64,000 nt of DNA from Terribacillus aidingensis (GCF_900215625.1 NZ_OBEK01000001.1:434001-498000); one strand, 5' to 3'; counted from the first letter of the stretch, positions 36,087-45,212 are shown. Numbers and translations are program-made. The notes: a model not told the origin generated them from the sequence alone.

Positions 36087-36914
36087 ATGGAACGAGATGT
36101 TTTGAAACGAAGACTTGAACACTTGGCTGCCGACAGCAGTCATATAAATAATGAGGAAATAAATGATTTGGTTCCCTTTATGCTGCAGTACATTGGGGAT
36201 CCTGATTCAGTCTTACGGGATAGACTTGTTTATGGATTCGGCAGTTCTTGGATTGTGGAAGGGTTGGTATCTACTGAGATTATGAAACAAATGTTAGAAG
36301 AGATCCTCACTCATGCATATCTTTTCCACAAAGCTAAATATACAAGATGCTTCTCGACCTTATGGGTTGCGGCATTTCTTTACCGCCATTGGCAAGAGGC
36401 TTTCTTGTCTGCTGCAATGGTTCGACGGGTTTATGACGCAATGTACTGTTATATCCAGCAAGAAACCAATGGAGAAGGCTATGATGAGGAATATGGATGG
36501 ATTCACACTTTGGCACATACGGCCGATGCTTTGAACGAACTGATTGTGCTGCCAGAAGTAACAGCAGATCAACGCTTCCAGCTCGTAAAGGAAATGGTTA
36601 ACAAAATGGCATTTCCCTTCTGTGCTCTAGCGCATGAAGAGGACGAACGAATGGCTGTAGCTGTTCACTCTTCTCTGCAAGCCGGAGTTGATCCAGAGAA
36701 ACTCGCTGATGTTATAGGGGGGAAAGCGGAACAAGTGCTTGCGTTATGGCCGGAAAGTACAACCGCTAATCTGCTGATGAGGTCAAACTTTAAGCAATTT
36801 ATAAGAAGTCTCTATTTCTGTCTAACCGCTTATCCTTCTTTACAAGCAAGGCTATATGAATATGAACAGTTATTTTCTGGAATCTATCATAAAACCAGCC
36901 TTACTGATTGTTGA
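36087..36914 (+). CDS. DUF2785 domain protein
   Basis: 275 residues, all-helical. DUF2785 features include DRLVYGFGSSWIVEGLVS, RCFSTLWVAAFLYRH, EEYGWIHTLAHTADALNEL and FKQFIRSLYFCLTAYPSL. The regular helix pairs suggest a HEAT-like fold. The function is unknown. ATG 36087 is chosen for the GGGGGCGGAG upstream; the longer upstream reading is the YitT gene in another frame. It appears monocistronic. Confidence 0.82.
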   Translation: MERDVLKRRLEHLAADSSHINNEEINDLVPFMLQYIGDPDSVLRDRLVYGFGSSWIVEGLVSTEIMKQMLEEILTHAYLFHKAKYTRCFSTLWVAAFLYRHWQEAFLSAAMVRRVYDAMYCYIQQETNGEGYDEEYGWIHTLAHTADALNELIVLPEVTADQRFQLVKEMVNKMAFPFCALAHEEDERMAVAVHSSLQAGVDPEKLADVIGGKAEQVLALWPESTTANLLMRSNFKQFIRSLYFCLTAYPSLQARLYEYEQLFSGIYHKTSLTDC

Positions 36915-36984
36915 GTGGTGCATTTTGTTATATGATATTCCGGGAAGTCCGTTTTAAAACTAATATAGAAGAGTGATGCTAAAA

Positions 36985-38025
36985 ATGGAACAACAATTCA
37001 CATATACAATGCCTCCCGAATGGGAGGAGCATGAGCGTACGCTGATTAGCTGGCCTGTAAAGGAATCGCTCGTTTATCCAGAAGATTGGAAATCTGTTTG
37101 TGCCGGGTATGCCGAGCTGATTCTGGCAATTGCAGAGTTCGAACCAATTACTGTCTTGGTGAATGCCAAGGAGCAAGATACAGCGGTTGCTTACGTAGGA
37201 AACAACGATAATGTTACACTGCTGGAGATTTCTCATAATGACGCGTGGCTGCGTGACAACGGTCCAACGTTTGTCCGTGACGACAAAGGTAACTTGGCAG
37301 GGGTGAACTGGCGATTTAATGCATGGGGAGAAAAGTATTTCCCATGGGACTTAGATGATGCCGTAGCTCCAGCTGTTCTAGAACACTTAGATGTAAAGAA
37401 ATTAGATGCACCACTTGTACTGGAAGGCGGCTCTATACATGTGGACGGTGAAGGGACACTTATTACGACAGAAGAGTGCCTCTTGAATTCGAACCGTAAT
37501 CCGGATCTTTCTAAAGAGGAGATAGAGGCATACTTGCGCCAATACCTTGGTATTGAGAAGGTGATTTGGCTGAAGCGCGGAGTCTCTGGTGACGAAACAG
37601 ATGGACATGTTGATAATGTTGCCAGCTTCTTAGCGCCAGGCAAATTACTGCTGCAGGTGACAAATGATCCTGACGATGAAAACTATGAGATTACACAAGA
37701 GAATTTGCGGATACTTGATGAAACAAAGGATGCAAGAGGCCGCCAAATTGAAGTTGTCGCTGTTCAGCAGCCACCAAAGATTAGCTGGAATGACACGCGT
37801 TTAACACTTAGTTATATCAACTTTTACTTTGTGAACGGAGGCATCATCCTGCCGGTATTCGGTAATACTGCAGCCGGGACAGATGAGCGGGCAATAAGGC
37901 TGCTGCAGGCGCAGTTCCCGGAACGCCGTATTCGGACAATCGATGGATTGGCGATTATTAAAGAGGGCGGCAATGTACATTGCACAACACAACAAATGCC
38001 AGCAATAAAAGGAGGAAGACAGTGA
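36985..38025 (+). CDS. aguA: Agmatine deiminase
   Basis: 346-residue guanidino-group-modifying enzyme that hydrolyses agmatine to N-carbamoylputrescine and ammonia. Motifs are TYTMPPEWEEHERTLISWP at the start, HNDAWLRDNGPTFV (catalytic Asp and guanidinium binding), VLEGGSIHVDGEGT, the His in ETDGHVDNVA and the nucleophile Cys333 in GGNVHCTTQQMP. GTG 36973 and ATG 36976 are also in frame; ATG 36985 gives the family's usual N-terminus. It overlaps aguB by four bases (GTGA). Confidence 0.93.
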   Translation: MEQQFTYTMPPEWEEHERTLISWPVKESLVYPEDWKSVCAGYAELILAIAEFEPITVLVNAKEQDTAVAYVGNNDNVTLLEISHNDAWLRDNGPTFVRDDKGNLAGVNWRFNAWGEKYFPWDLDDAVAPAVLEHLDVKKLDAPLVLEGGSIHVDGEGTLITTEECLLNSNRNPDLSKEEIEAYLRQYLGIEKVIWLKRGVSGDETDGHVDNVASFLAPGKLLLQVTNDPDDENYEITQENLRILDETKDARGRQIEVVAVQQPPKISWNDTRLTLSYINFYFVNGGIILPVFGNTAAGTDERAIRLLQAQFPERRIRTIDGLAIIKEGGNVHCTTQQMPAIKGGRQ

Positions 38026-38897
38026 GAAAAGTAACCGTAGCAGCTACACAAATGGCTTGCACTGGTATTGTGGAAGAAAATATTGCTAACGCAGAGAAGC
38101 TCGTTCGCCAAGCAGCAATCAAAGGTGCGAATGTCATTCTGTTACAGGAGTTATTTGAAACGCCTTATTTCTGTCAAAAAGAAAAGCCTGCATATTATAC
38201 GTATGCAACCGAGCTGGAGCAGAACAAAGCTGTGCAGCATTTCAGGGGAGTTGCCAAAGAGCTTGGCGTTGTACTGCCAATCAGTTTCTACGAAAAGAAG
38301 AACAATGCAAATTATAATACGGTAGCCATGATTGATGCCGATGGCACCGTACTGGGCATTTACCGCAAAACGCATATTCCAGACGGCCCAGGTTATGAGG
38401 AGAAATACTATTTCTCACCTGGTGATACAGGGTTTCAAGTATGGGAAACAGCATATGGCAAGATAGGCGTAGGAATTTGCTGGGATCAATGGTTCCCGGA
38501 AGCAGCTCGAAGCATGGCGCTTCAAGGTGCAGAAATATTGCTGTATCCGACTGCCATCGGTTCTGAGCCAGAAGACCCTAGCATTGATTCTAAAGATCAT
38601 TGGCAAATGTGTATGCGAGGGCATGCAGCTGCTAATCTGATGCCTGTGGTAGCATCCAATCGAATCGGTGTGGAAGCAGATGAAGATTCGTCTATCACAT
38701 TTTATGGATCCTCGTTCATTGCTGGGCCGCAAGGGAACTTACTGGCTGAAGCAGGGCGTACGAAAGAAGAGATAATTACTGCTGCATTTGATCTGGACGA
38801 GCTGTCCATGCAGCGTACGGAATGGGGATTATTCCGCGATCGTCGTCCGTCCATGTACCGCAATATTTTAAGCTCTGACGGTTCTACAATTGTATAA
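38022..38897 (+). CDS. aguB: N-carbamoylputrescine amidase
   Basis: 291-residue nitrilase-superfamily enzyme with the triad Glu43 (LLQELFE), Lys116 (YRKTHIP) and Cys153 (GICWDQWFPE). It converts N-carbamoylputrescine to putrescine, CO2 and ammonia, completing the agmatine route begun by aguA. GTG start at 38022 with AAAGGAGGAAG upstream, overlapping the aguA stop. The putrescine could feed the SpeE-like enzyme 3 kb upstream, though the operons are separate. Confidence 0.93.
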   Translation: MRKVTVAATQMACTGIVEENIANAEKLVRQAAIKGANVILLQELFETPYFCQKEKPAYYTYATELEQNKAVQHFRGVAKELGVVLPISFYEKKNNANYNTVAMIDADGTVLGIYRKTHIPDGPGYEEKYYFSPGDTGFQVWETAYGKIGVGICWDQWFPEAARSMALQGAEILLYPTAIGSEPEDPSIDSKDHWQMCMRGHAAANLMPVVASNRIGVEADEDSSITFYGSSFIAGPQGNLLAEAGRTKEEIITAAFDLDELSMQRTEWGLFRDRRPSMYRNILSSDGSTIV

Positions 38898-38906
38898 AAA
38901 CGAGAC

Positions 38907-38940
38907 AAATAGCTGCCAGCTTTGCATGGCAGCTATTTTA
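38907..38940. terminator. Bidirectional terminator aguB / ynfA remnant
   Basis: Perfect 12-bp stem AAATAGCTGCCA / TGGCAGCTATTT with an 8-base loop; it overlaps the minus-strand stop at 38938. Confidence 0.85.
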
Positions 38941-39264
38941 ATGCCGTGGTGCTAAAAGCATAACGGCAACTCCAGCTATACATAAAGATGCCCCAATCCA
39001 ATCGTATAAATCAAGTGTCTTTTTATCGATAAACCAGCCCCATAACAAGGACAATACTATGAACACACCGCCATACGCGGCATATACACGTGCGAATGAA
39101 GGGAAGGTCTGGAAGGTAGCAATTATGCCATAAAGTATCAAGGCAATGCCGCCTAGAAACCCGAGATAACTAGGTTTTCCTTCGCGCAGCCGGAGCTAAA
39201 TTAGATATCCCACGCCAATCTCGGCAATACCTGCTAGTAAAAAAATTGCTATAGATAGAAACAT
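38938..39264 (-). pseudogene. ynfA: YnfA/UPF0060 small membrane protein, amber stop at codon 23
   Basis: Reading from ATG 39264 gives 108 codons, the exact length of YnfA-family proteins, and conserved features: LAGIAEIGVGYLI, then TAG at 39196-39198 where the family has Trp, then [29 protein letters not shown] and [19 protein letters not shown] single TGG-to-TAG change explains the break. The upstream ribosome binding site is poor. A truncated product from an internal TTG (39141) is possible but would lack the first helix. Confidence 0.8.
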
Positions 39265-39316
39265 ATTAAATCTTTTTCTTATGTCATGCACACTTATAAT
39301 ATCGTAAGCTAAACGA

Positions 39317-39344
39317 AAAAACGACCCTAGCAAGGGCCGTTTTT
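39317..39344. terminator. Terminator of the compatible-solute ABC operon
   Basis: Stem AAAACGACCCT / AGGGCCGTTTT (one mismatch), loop AGCA, T-rich tail on the minus strand. Confidence 0.82.
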
Positions 39345-39345
39345 G

Positions 39346-40245
39346 TCAGTCTTTGAGCAAGTTATTCTCTTCAAGAAAATCCTTTGCTACGCGTTCTACA
39401 CTCTTTTGTTCTATGTCTACCTGATAATTGAGCTCTTGCAGTGTGTCCTTCGTCAGTGCCTTCTGCAGCGGCTCCAGTAGTTCCGGTAACTCTGGATATT
39501 TATCCAATGTTTCTTGGTTGATAGAAGCAGCTAAGTTATAAGAAGGGAAAAATTTTCGATCATCTTCAAGAATTCTCAAGTTGAGTTCTTTTATTTGGGG
39601 ATCGAAAGCAAATCCTTGCGTTACATCAATTTCTCCATTATCTATAGCAGTATAGAAGAGTCCAAATTCCATTTCTTTAATATTAGAGTCAGGAACGTCA
39701 AAATCATAGTATTCTTCTAAACCAGGCATTCCATCATCGCGGTTTGCAAATTCAGTTTCCATACCAAAACGCAGTTCATTTGGGTTTTCGTTTTCATATG
39801 CTGCTAAATCACTTAACGTTTCAATGCCAAGTTCAGCAGCCTGTTCTTCTTTCATCGCAAGGACATACGTATTATTGGCTTCTAAAAGGTTTGTCCAAGC
39901 TACACCGTTCTTCTTATCTTCTCTTTGAAGTGTCTCCATTGCTTTATCTTTATCAACAATAGGCTCTTCTCCAAGATAAGTCACCAAAGCTGTTCCAACG
40001 TATTCCCACGTCAAATCTACTTGCTGTGTTTCGATTGCTTGGCGAATTGCCGATGAACCTAAGTTCTGGATTTCTTCTACGTTGTATCCATTATCTTCTA
40101 GGATAAATGTAGTCATCTTGGCAAAAACCAGCTGTTCAGTAAAGGTTTTGGCTCCAACAGTAATATTCTTTCCGCCAGGGCCACACGAACTTAGAACAAG
40201 CAGCATTGCTGTTAATAATGCAAACAGGGATAATCGTCTTTTCAT
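39346..40245 (-). CDS. Quaternary-amine (betaine/choline type) ABC transporter binding lipoprotein
   Basis: 299 residues with the lipoprotein signal MKRRLSLFALLTAMLLVLSSC (Cys21) and an OpuAC/OsmF-type binding domain: ITVGAKTFTEQLVFAKMTTF, GSSAIRQAIETQQVDLTWEYVGTAL, FGMETEFANRDDGMPGL and the C-terminal LNYQVDIEQKSVERVAKDFL. It probably delivers glycine betaine, choline or carnitine to the upstream permeases for osmoprotection. The closest remembered relatives are OpuBC/OpuCC. Last gene of the four-gene operon. Confidence 0.85.
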   Translation of the reverse strand: MKRRLSLFALLTAMLLVLSSCGPGGKNITVGAKTFTEQLVFAKMTTFILEDNGYNVEEIQNLGSSAIRQAIETQQVDLTWEYVGTALVTYLGEEPIVDKDKAMETLQREDKKNGVAWTNLLEANNTYVLAMKEEQAAELGIETLSDLAAYENENPNELRFGMETEFANRDDGMPGLEEYYDFDVPDSNIKEMEFGLFYTAIDNGEIDVTQGFAFDPQIKELNLRILEDDRKFFPSYNLAASINQETLDKYPELPELLEPLQKALTKDTLQELNYQVDIEQKSVERVAKDFLEENNLLKD

Positions 40246-40263
40246 GTTATTGGTATCCTTTCA

Positions 40264-41013
40264 TTACGAATTTTGTGCTTTTCTGGCTAAACGGAGTCCT
40301 TTAGGTACCAAGGCAAACTGCAGCCATTTGAACAAGTAGTCAATTAGGATGGCTAACAGGGTAACAGGGACAGCTCCGGACATCAGGAAGGCATTATCAA
40401 ATAGACGGATACCAGTGAAAATCCATACTCCTAAACCGCCTGCACCAACCAGGTAAGCAAGTGCAGCAGTACCAATATTAATAACTAGCGCTGTTCTAAC
40501 TCCTGCTATAATCGAAGTGAGTGCATTTGGCAATTCTATTTTCCAAAGGATTTGAGAATTCGTCAGCCCCATTCCTTTGGCAGCATCGATCATGTCATCG
40601 TCAACAGAATCGATACCGGCAATTGTGTTTTGGATGATTGGCAACAGCGAGTAGACGAAGAGAGCAACAATTGCTGCGCTGATTCCAATACCGAGAAAGC
40701 CCATAGCTAATGCAAGTACAGCTAAACTTGGCACAGTTTGACCAAGGTTAGCAATACCGATAATCAGCCATTCTGACTTGCGGAATTTGGGTCGTGTAAC
40801 GAAAATACCAAGCGGTACAGCGAGCAGGACAGCTGCTGCCCCGGAAAGTAAGACAATCGTGACATGTTCACCTAGCAGGCGAAAGAAAGTGTCCGGCTGT
40901 TCTACAATAGTACTGAACATACTATTGGTAAACGCCCATACAAAGAAGGCAGCGAGAAGTCCCCAAAAGATGAGCTTAATGATCAGAGCGATGGTTTTGT
41001 TTGTCCGTTCCAT
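40264..41013 (-). CDS. Compatible-solute ABC transporter permease (OpuCD/OpuBD-like)
   Basis: 249 residues with about six helices and the binding-protein-dependent loop DAAKGMGLTNSQILWKIELPNALTSIIAG. The segment LGQTVPSLAVLALAMGFLGIG is typical of OpuB/OpuC permeases. ATG at 41013 is used because GAGGGGG lies 9 bases upstream; the frame continues upstream into the ATPase stop. It would pair with the smaller permease encoded first in the operon. Confidence 0.85.
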   Translation of the reverse strand: MERTNKTIALIIKLIFWGLLAAFFVWAFTNSMFSTIVEQPDTFFRLLGEHVTIVLLSGAAAVLLAVPLGIFVTRPKFRKSEWLIIGIANLGQTVPSLAVLALAMGFLGIGISAAIVALFVYSLLPIIQNTIAGIDSVDDDMIDAAKGMGLTNSQILWKIELPNALTSIIAGVRTALVINIGTAALAYLVGAGGLGVWIFTGIRLFDNAFLMSGAVPVTLLAILIDYLFKWLQFALVPKGLRLARKAQNS

Positions 41014-41027
41014 ATCTACAGTCCCCC

Positions 41028-41999
41028 TCAAACGCTCTCCTTGATCTCACGATGAAGGAACTGCTCGATCAAGTCTAAAGTGATGCTGCCTTTATTCGTA
41101 CCATTGTTATTTTCTACAATTAACTGATCCGCTTCCTGGTTTAACAGCTTCGATATAGCTACGCGCAAGGAAAGGTTTTCGTTAATATTTTGAGCTTCGA
41201 GAGATTCAGAGACAGGCTTTAATGTTAGCGCGGTTGCTAAATCTTTCACAGTGTAGAGACTCATACTTTTCAGGACACGATCTTGCCCAACAAATTCAGC
41301 TACAAAGCTGTTTGCTGGCTTGTTTAACATTTTGGCAGGTTCTGCGTATTGCATCATTTGACCGCCTTTAAGAAGGGCGATTTTGTCTGCCATTTTGACA
41401 GCTTCATCAATATCGTGGCTGACAAAAAGAATCGTTTTCTTTAATTCTTTCTGAATCTGCAGGAATTCCTCTTGAAGATGCGTACGGATAATTGGATCCA
41501 ACGCACCAAACGGCTCATCCATTAGCATGACAGGTGGATCAGCAGCCAAAGCACGGGCAACCCCGACACGCTGCTGCTGACCTCCGGAAAGCTCATGCGG
41601 AAATCGTTTACGATATTGGTCGGGATTTAAGCCGACTAATTCCATCAGTGTGTTAAAGCGATCACGCATTTTCTTTCGGTCCCAGCCAAGCAAGTTGGGG
41701 ACGATCATTGCGTTATCCTCAATATTCATATTCGGGAATAGACCATTTGATTGAATAACATAGCCGATATTTCGGCGCATCTCAATTTTATTAGAATGTT
41801 TAACGCTTTTCCCATTTAGCATGATATCGCCATCCGTAATACTTTCCAGTTGGTTTACCATGCGCAATAAAGTCGTTTTTCCGCAGCCGGATGGACCGAG
41901 CATAATTACTAATTCGCCATCCTCCACGTTAAAGTTCATATTTTCAATAGCTTTTACATTGCCATTATATACCTTGGTTACATCATTAAAATGAATCAT
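41028..41999 (-). CDS. Compatible-solute ABC transporter ATPase (OpuCA/OpuBA-like)
   Basis: 323 residues. ATPase core: Walker A GPSGCGKT, Q-loop YVIQSNGLFPNMNIEDN, signature LSGGQQQR, Walker B VMLMDEPFGALD, His in FVSHDIDEAVK. The C-terminus (about 255-323) is a shortened CBS-type region; OpuCA/OpuBA of B. subtilis are about 380 residues with two CBS domains, so ionic-strength sensing may differ. The start 14 bases after the upstream permease has AAGGGTG. Confidence 0.88.
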   Translation of the reverse strand: MIHFNDVTKVYNGNVKAIENMNFNVEDGELVIMLGPSGCGKTTLLRMVNQLESITDGDIMLNGKSVKHSNKIEMRRNIGYVIQSNGLFPNMNIEDNAMIVPNLLGWDRKKMRDRFNTLMELVGLNPDQYRKRFPHELSGGQQQRVGVARALAADPPVMLMDEPFGALDPIIRTHLQEEFLQIQKELKKTILFVSHDIDEAVKMADKIALLKGGQMMQYAEPAKMLNKPANSFVAEFVGQDRVLKSMSLYTVKDLATALTLKPVSESLEAQNINENLSLRVAISKLLNQEADQLIVENNNGTNKGSITLDLIEQFLHREIKESV

Positions 42000-42012
42000 A
42001 TTGTCACCCTTA

Positions 42013-42666
42013 TCATTTTTTTACACCTTTTGGTGTGAATAGGTTTTCGATTAGGCGTAAGAACAAATCAGCAATTAATGCTAAAACGGCCACAGAAAGA
42101 GCGCCTGCTAGTATCATCGTTGTATTGTTACGAAGAATACCTTGATAGATAATTCCGCCCAGACCGCCAGCTCCAATTAAGGTAGCAATGGCGCCTACAC
42201 CGATATTGAGTACTGTCGCTGTGCGTACACCGGCCATAATTAATGGTATTGCATTCGGAAGTTCTACTTTATATAGTCGTTGGAATGTAGTCAGACCAAT
42301 CCCATTTGCAGCATCCCGTATATCAGGATCGACGTTATTAATAGCTGTGTACGTATTCCGGATAATCGGCAGCTGTGAATAAAGCACAAGTGCGATTACT
42401 GCAGGTAACGTACCAATTCCTTCATTTATAAGAGAAAGAATAGGTATCATGATTCCAAATAGAGCAAGACTTGGGATAGTCATCATGATTGAAGCAATTT
42501 GGAGAATAGTTGAGGCAGCGTATTTATTAACGGAGCAATAAATACCTAATGGGACACCAATTACGATAGCGATAATAATAGCTGAACCGACAAGCTTGAT
42601 GTGATCCCAGGTATATCCTAGTACAAACGTAAAATTACTGGTGAAATAGTCAATTAAATCCGAAAT
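42013..42666 (-). CDS. Compatible-solute ABC transporter permease with ATT start (OpuCB/OpuBB-like)
   Basis: The frame has no ATG, GTG, TTG or CTG before an internal ATGATG at 42486, which would lose the first helix. An AGGAGG (42676-42681) lies 9 bases before ATT at 42664-42666. From that ATT the product has 217 residues, the length of OpuCB, reading (I/M)SDLIDYFTSNFTFVLGY, then the first helix SAIIIAIVIGVPLGI, SIMMTIPSLALFGIM and the EAA loop DAANGIGLTTFQRLYKVELP. The internal ATG start would give 157 residues. The ATT is a rare initiation codon or a start-codon mutation. Confidence 0.75.
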   Translation of the reverse strand: MSDLIDYFTSNFTFVLGYTWDHIKLVGSAIIIAIVIGVPLGIYCSVNKYAASTILQIASIMMTIPSLALFGIMIPILSLINEGIGTLPAVIALVLYSQLPIIRNTYTAINNVDPDIRDAANGIGLTTFQRLYKVELPNAIPLIMAGVRTATVLNIGVGAIATLIGAGGLGGIIYQGILRNNTTMILAGALSVAVLALIADLFLRLIENLFTPKGVKK

Positions 42667-42681
42667 GAGTGGGCACCTCCT

Positions 42682-43108
42682 GAATTTTCCTGCAAAGGTC
42701 CTAGACAGACTATTGCTTTTTTTGTTATACCCAAATAAGGCAATATTTTAACATGAAATAATAACCATATCAAATGGCAGGATGTTTTACTAGGCTGAGT
42801 ATGTTGGAGTATATGGGAGCATTGGACTCCTTAGATGCAGCAGAATACCTGATTTAGAATGATATCCGACTCGACAAGCTAGTGCAGATAATCCTTTCAA
42901 AAAAAAGAAAGTAGACTGAAAAATTCATATAATTGCAAAAACATATTTACTTTAATCTAAAAATGATGGTAGTATATCTAAATACTATTATGCACTTATT
43001 AAATATTTACTATCCGGTATGGAGTCACGCCCATTATTGGAGGAAGAGAGAAAAAAAGCTTAATAGTCAGAATAAAACAACTATTAAAGCGAAGAGGGAG
43101 CAAGAATA
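42682..43108. other. Intergenic region between ABC operon and PTS-IIC-like gene
   Basis: About 430 AT-rich bases holding divergent promoters. TATATC at about 42975 after TGGTAG could be an extended -10 for the plus-strand gene. No ORF or structured RNA seen. Confidence 0.35.
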
Positions 43109-44128
43109 ATGAAGGAATACGTAATTGACCGAATGTATAAAGCATCACAAGGAATGGCTAATGCAGTTCTCGTGACCCTCGGTATTGGTTTGTTAATGGA
43201 AACCTTTGGTGAATTTTTAAATTGGCCTACTTTAACAGCAGTTGGTACTGTAGCAAAGGCTTTACTAGCGCCGGCATTAGGAGCTGGAATTGCTGTCCAG
43301 CTTGGCGGGAACACGTTAGTTATCTTCAGTGCTATGATTAGTGCGACAGTCGGCGGAGCAGCCATGACAGTGGGCGCCGATGGATTATTGACTTCTATGG
43401 TATCAGGTCAGCCAATTAGTGCAGTGCTGGCGGCCTTGGTAGCAACGTTTGTCGGGAAACGAGTGGCAGGAAAGACGCCGCTGGATATGATGGCAATCCC
43501 ATTTGCTGCCGTATTTGCAGGCGGGATAGCTGGAGCGGGTCTTGCAGCAGTAACGACACCATTACTAACTTGGATCAGTGCACAGATTGCTAATTCCGTT
43601 ACAGGTTCCCCGTTGCTTGCATCAATTGTCATTTCCTTAGTGTTTAGTGTTTTACTGATGACACCTGCATCTTCTGCGGCGCTAGCAATCGCCTTACAGC
43701 TGGATCCAGTATCCAGTGCGGCGGCTTTAATTGGCTGCACAGCTCAATTTGTTGGCTTTACATTTATGAGTATTCGTCAAAACGATTTGGGTGGTTTTCT
43801 GGCACAGTTTGTTGTGACGCCGAAAGTCCAGTTCCCTAACTTAATCAAGAATCCAGCACTTGTGATTCCGCCGTTTATAGCAGCGGTTGTATGTGCGCCG
43901 ATTGCAACAGTGCTGTTTGATTTTACCACAAGCTACGAGCTTGCAGGATTAGGCTTAAATTCCTTTATTGCACCGCTTAACATTCTTGCAAGCCAAGGTG
44001 TTAATGCATTCATCATTTATGTAGCAATCGGTGTAGTGCTTCCGCTAATCATTTCAGTAGGTCTTTATCATGTTATTAAATCAATCGGCTGGGCCAAAGT
44101 CGGCGATTTGAGAATGGAAATTCAGTAA
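43109..44128 (+). CDS. PTS EIIC-like membrane protein (PTS_EIIC_2 type)
   Basis: 339 residues with about eight to nine helices, Gly/Ala-rich, ending in a short cytosolic tail. Segments such as GAGIAVQLGGNTLVIFSAMI, GKTPLDMMAIPFAAVFAGG and LMTPASSAALAIAL fit the PF13303-type IIC family. No EIIA, EIIB or sugar gene is adjacent, so the protein may act as an orphan carrier. GAGGGAGC precedes the ATG. Substrate unknown. Confidence 0.75.
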   Translation: MKEYVIDRMYKASQGMANAVLVTLGIGLLMETFGEFLNWPTLTAVGTVAKALLAPALGAGIAVQLGGNTLVIFSAMISATVGGAAMTVGADGLLTSMVSGQPISAVLAALVATFVGKRVAGKTPLDMMAIPFAAVFAGGIAGAGLAAVTTPLLTWISAQIANSVTGSPLLASIVISLVFSVLLMTPASSAALAIALQLDPVSSAAALIGCTAQFVGFTFMSIRQNDLGGFLAQFVVTPKVQFPNLIKNPALVIPPFIAAVVCAPIATVLFDFTTSYELAGLGLNSFIAPLNILASQGVNAFIIYVAIGVVLPLIISVGLYHVIKSIGWAKVGDLRMEIQ

Positions 44129-44133
44129 ACGAG

Positions 44134-44163
44134 AAACGCTGCGATATCTGCAGCGTTTTTTTT
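44134..44163 (+). terminator. Intrinsic terminator of the PTS-IIC-like gene
   Basis: AAACGCTGC, 7-base loop, GCAGCGTTT then TTTTT. Confidence 0.9.
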
Positions 44164-44234
44164 ATTCATATCAACACTATTTTTATTGATATACTGAAAG
44201 GAGAAACAAAAAAGAAAGGGACGGATACCTTTCC

Positions 44235-45176
44235 ATGATCAATAAAGTACTTACAAAATACATGCCATTCTTGACCCCGACTAGTGTGCTGCTAGGCTTT
44301 TTGCTGGCTGACATGCTGCACCACGGGGAAGCACTTGTGCCTTGGATCTTTGCTTGTATGACATTTGCAGGAAGTTTATCAGCTAGTTTTAAAAGCTTGC
44401 TGCACGCAGTTAAAAATCCAGGTCCAATGCTGCTTTCATTAGCCATTCTTCACGTGATGATGCCACTAATTGCACTTGGCTTAGGGCATTTGTTTTTTCC
44501 AGGAGATCTTTTCACAATAACGGGACTTGTCCTGCTGACTGCTATCCCAACGGGCATTACCGCTTTTGTTTGGGTTGCCATGCAGGAAGGAGATATCGGG
44601 CTTACTTTATCTACAATTCTGGTAGGTACGCTGCTGTCGCCCATTTTAGTGCCCTTCATCCTGCATCTGCTAGTAGGCGGAGAAGTTCAAATGGAAATCC
44701 TTCCAATGATGGAAGGATTGCTGTGGATGATTGTTGTTCCTTCACTGGCAGGGATGGTTGTTCACCAATTCTGCAGCAAGGAAATTACCAGTAAACTAAG
44801 CACCAATTTAGCTCCATTCTCGAAATTAGGGCTCATCTGTGTTGTTTCGATCAATAGCTCTCTAGTAGCTCCGCACTTGCATGAGTTTGAGGTATCTATT
44901 CTTGTTAAAGTCGTACTTGTATTTTGTTTATCATTTTGCGGATATCTCTTAAGCTGGCTGCTTGGAAAACTATTCCGCTACCAAAGAAGAGAAATCGTCA
45001 GTATTACGTTCATCGGAGGAATGCGGAATATCAGTGCGGGTGTCGTGCTTGCCGTCAGCTTCTTTCCAGCTCCCGTCGCTATACCTGTTGTCATTGGTAT
45101 GCTTTTTCAGCAAGTACTAGCCGCTGTCTTCTCCAGTTTGCTAAAGAAAATGGAAGTTCAGAAAGCTGCTGCATGA
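44235..45176 (+). CDS. BASS-type sodium/solute symporter
   Basis: 313 residues with about nine to ten helices in the bile-acid:sodium symporter arrangement: LTPTSVLLGFLLAD, MMPLIALGLGHLFFPG, TAIPTGITAFVWVAMQEGDIGLT and ITFIGGMRNISAGVVLAVSFFPAPVAIPVVIGM. It probably transports an organic acid (pantoate- or 2-keto-acid-like) with sodium; the substrate is open. The ribosome binding site is weak (AAAGGGACGG region). Monocistronic with a terminator. Confidence 0.82.
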   Translation: MINKVLTKYMPFLTPTSVLLGFLLADMLHHGEALVPWIFACMTFAGSLSASFKSLLHAVKNPGPMLLSLAILHVMMPLIALGLGHLFFPGDLFTITGLVLLTAIPTGITAFVWVAMQEGDIGLTLSTILVGTLLSPILVPFILHLLVGGEVQMEILPMMEGLLWMIVVPSLAGMVVHQFCSKEITSKLSTNLAPFSKLGLICVVSINSSLVAPHLHEFEVSILVKVVLVFCLSFCGYLLSWLLGKLFRYQRREIVSITFIGGMRNISAGVVLAVSFFPAPVAIPVVIGMLFQQVLAAVFSSLLKKMEVQKAAA

Positions 45177-45187
45177 AAAGGGCAGGA

Positions 45188-45212
45188 GACCGTCATTGGA
45201 CGGTCTTTTTTT
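45188..45212 (+). terminator. Intrinsic terminator of the BASS gene
   Basis: GACCGTC-ATTG-GACGGTC followed by seven T. Confidence 0.9.

Noticed and set aside
42013-42486. Compatible-solute permease as a 157-residue protein from the internal ATGATG
   Set aside because: It would lose the first membrane helix; the AGGAGG-ATT start gives the expected 217 residues.
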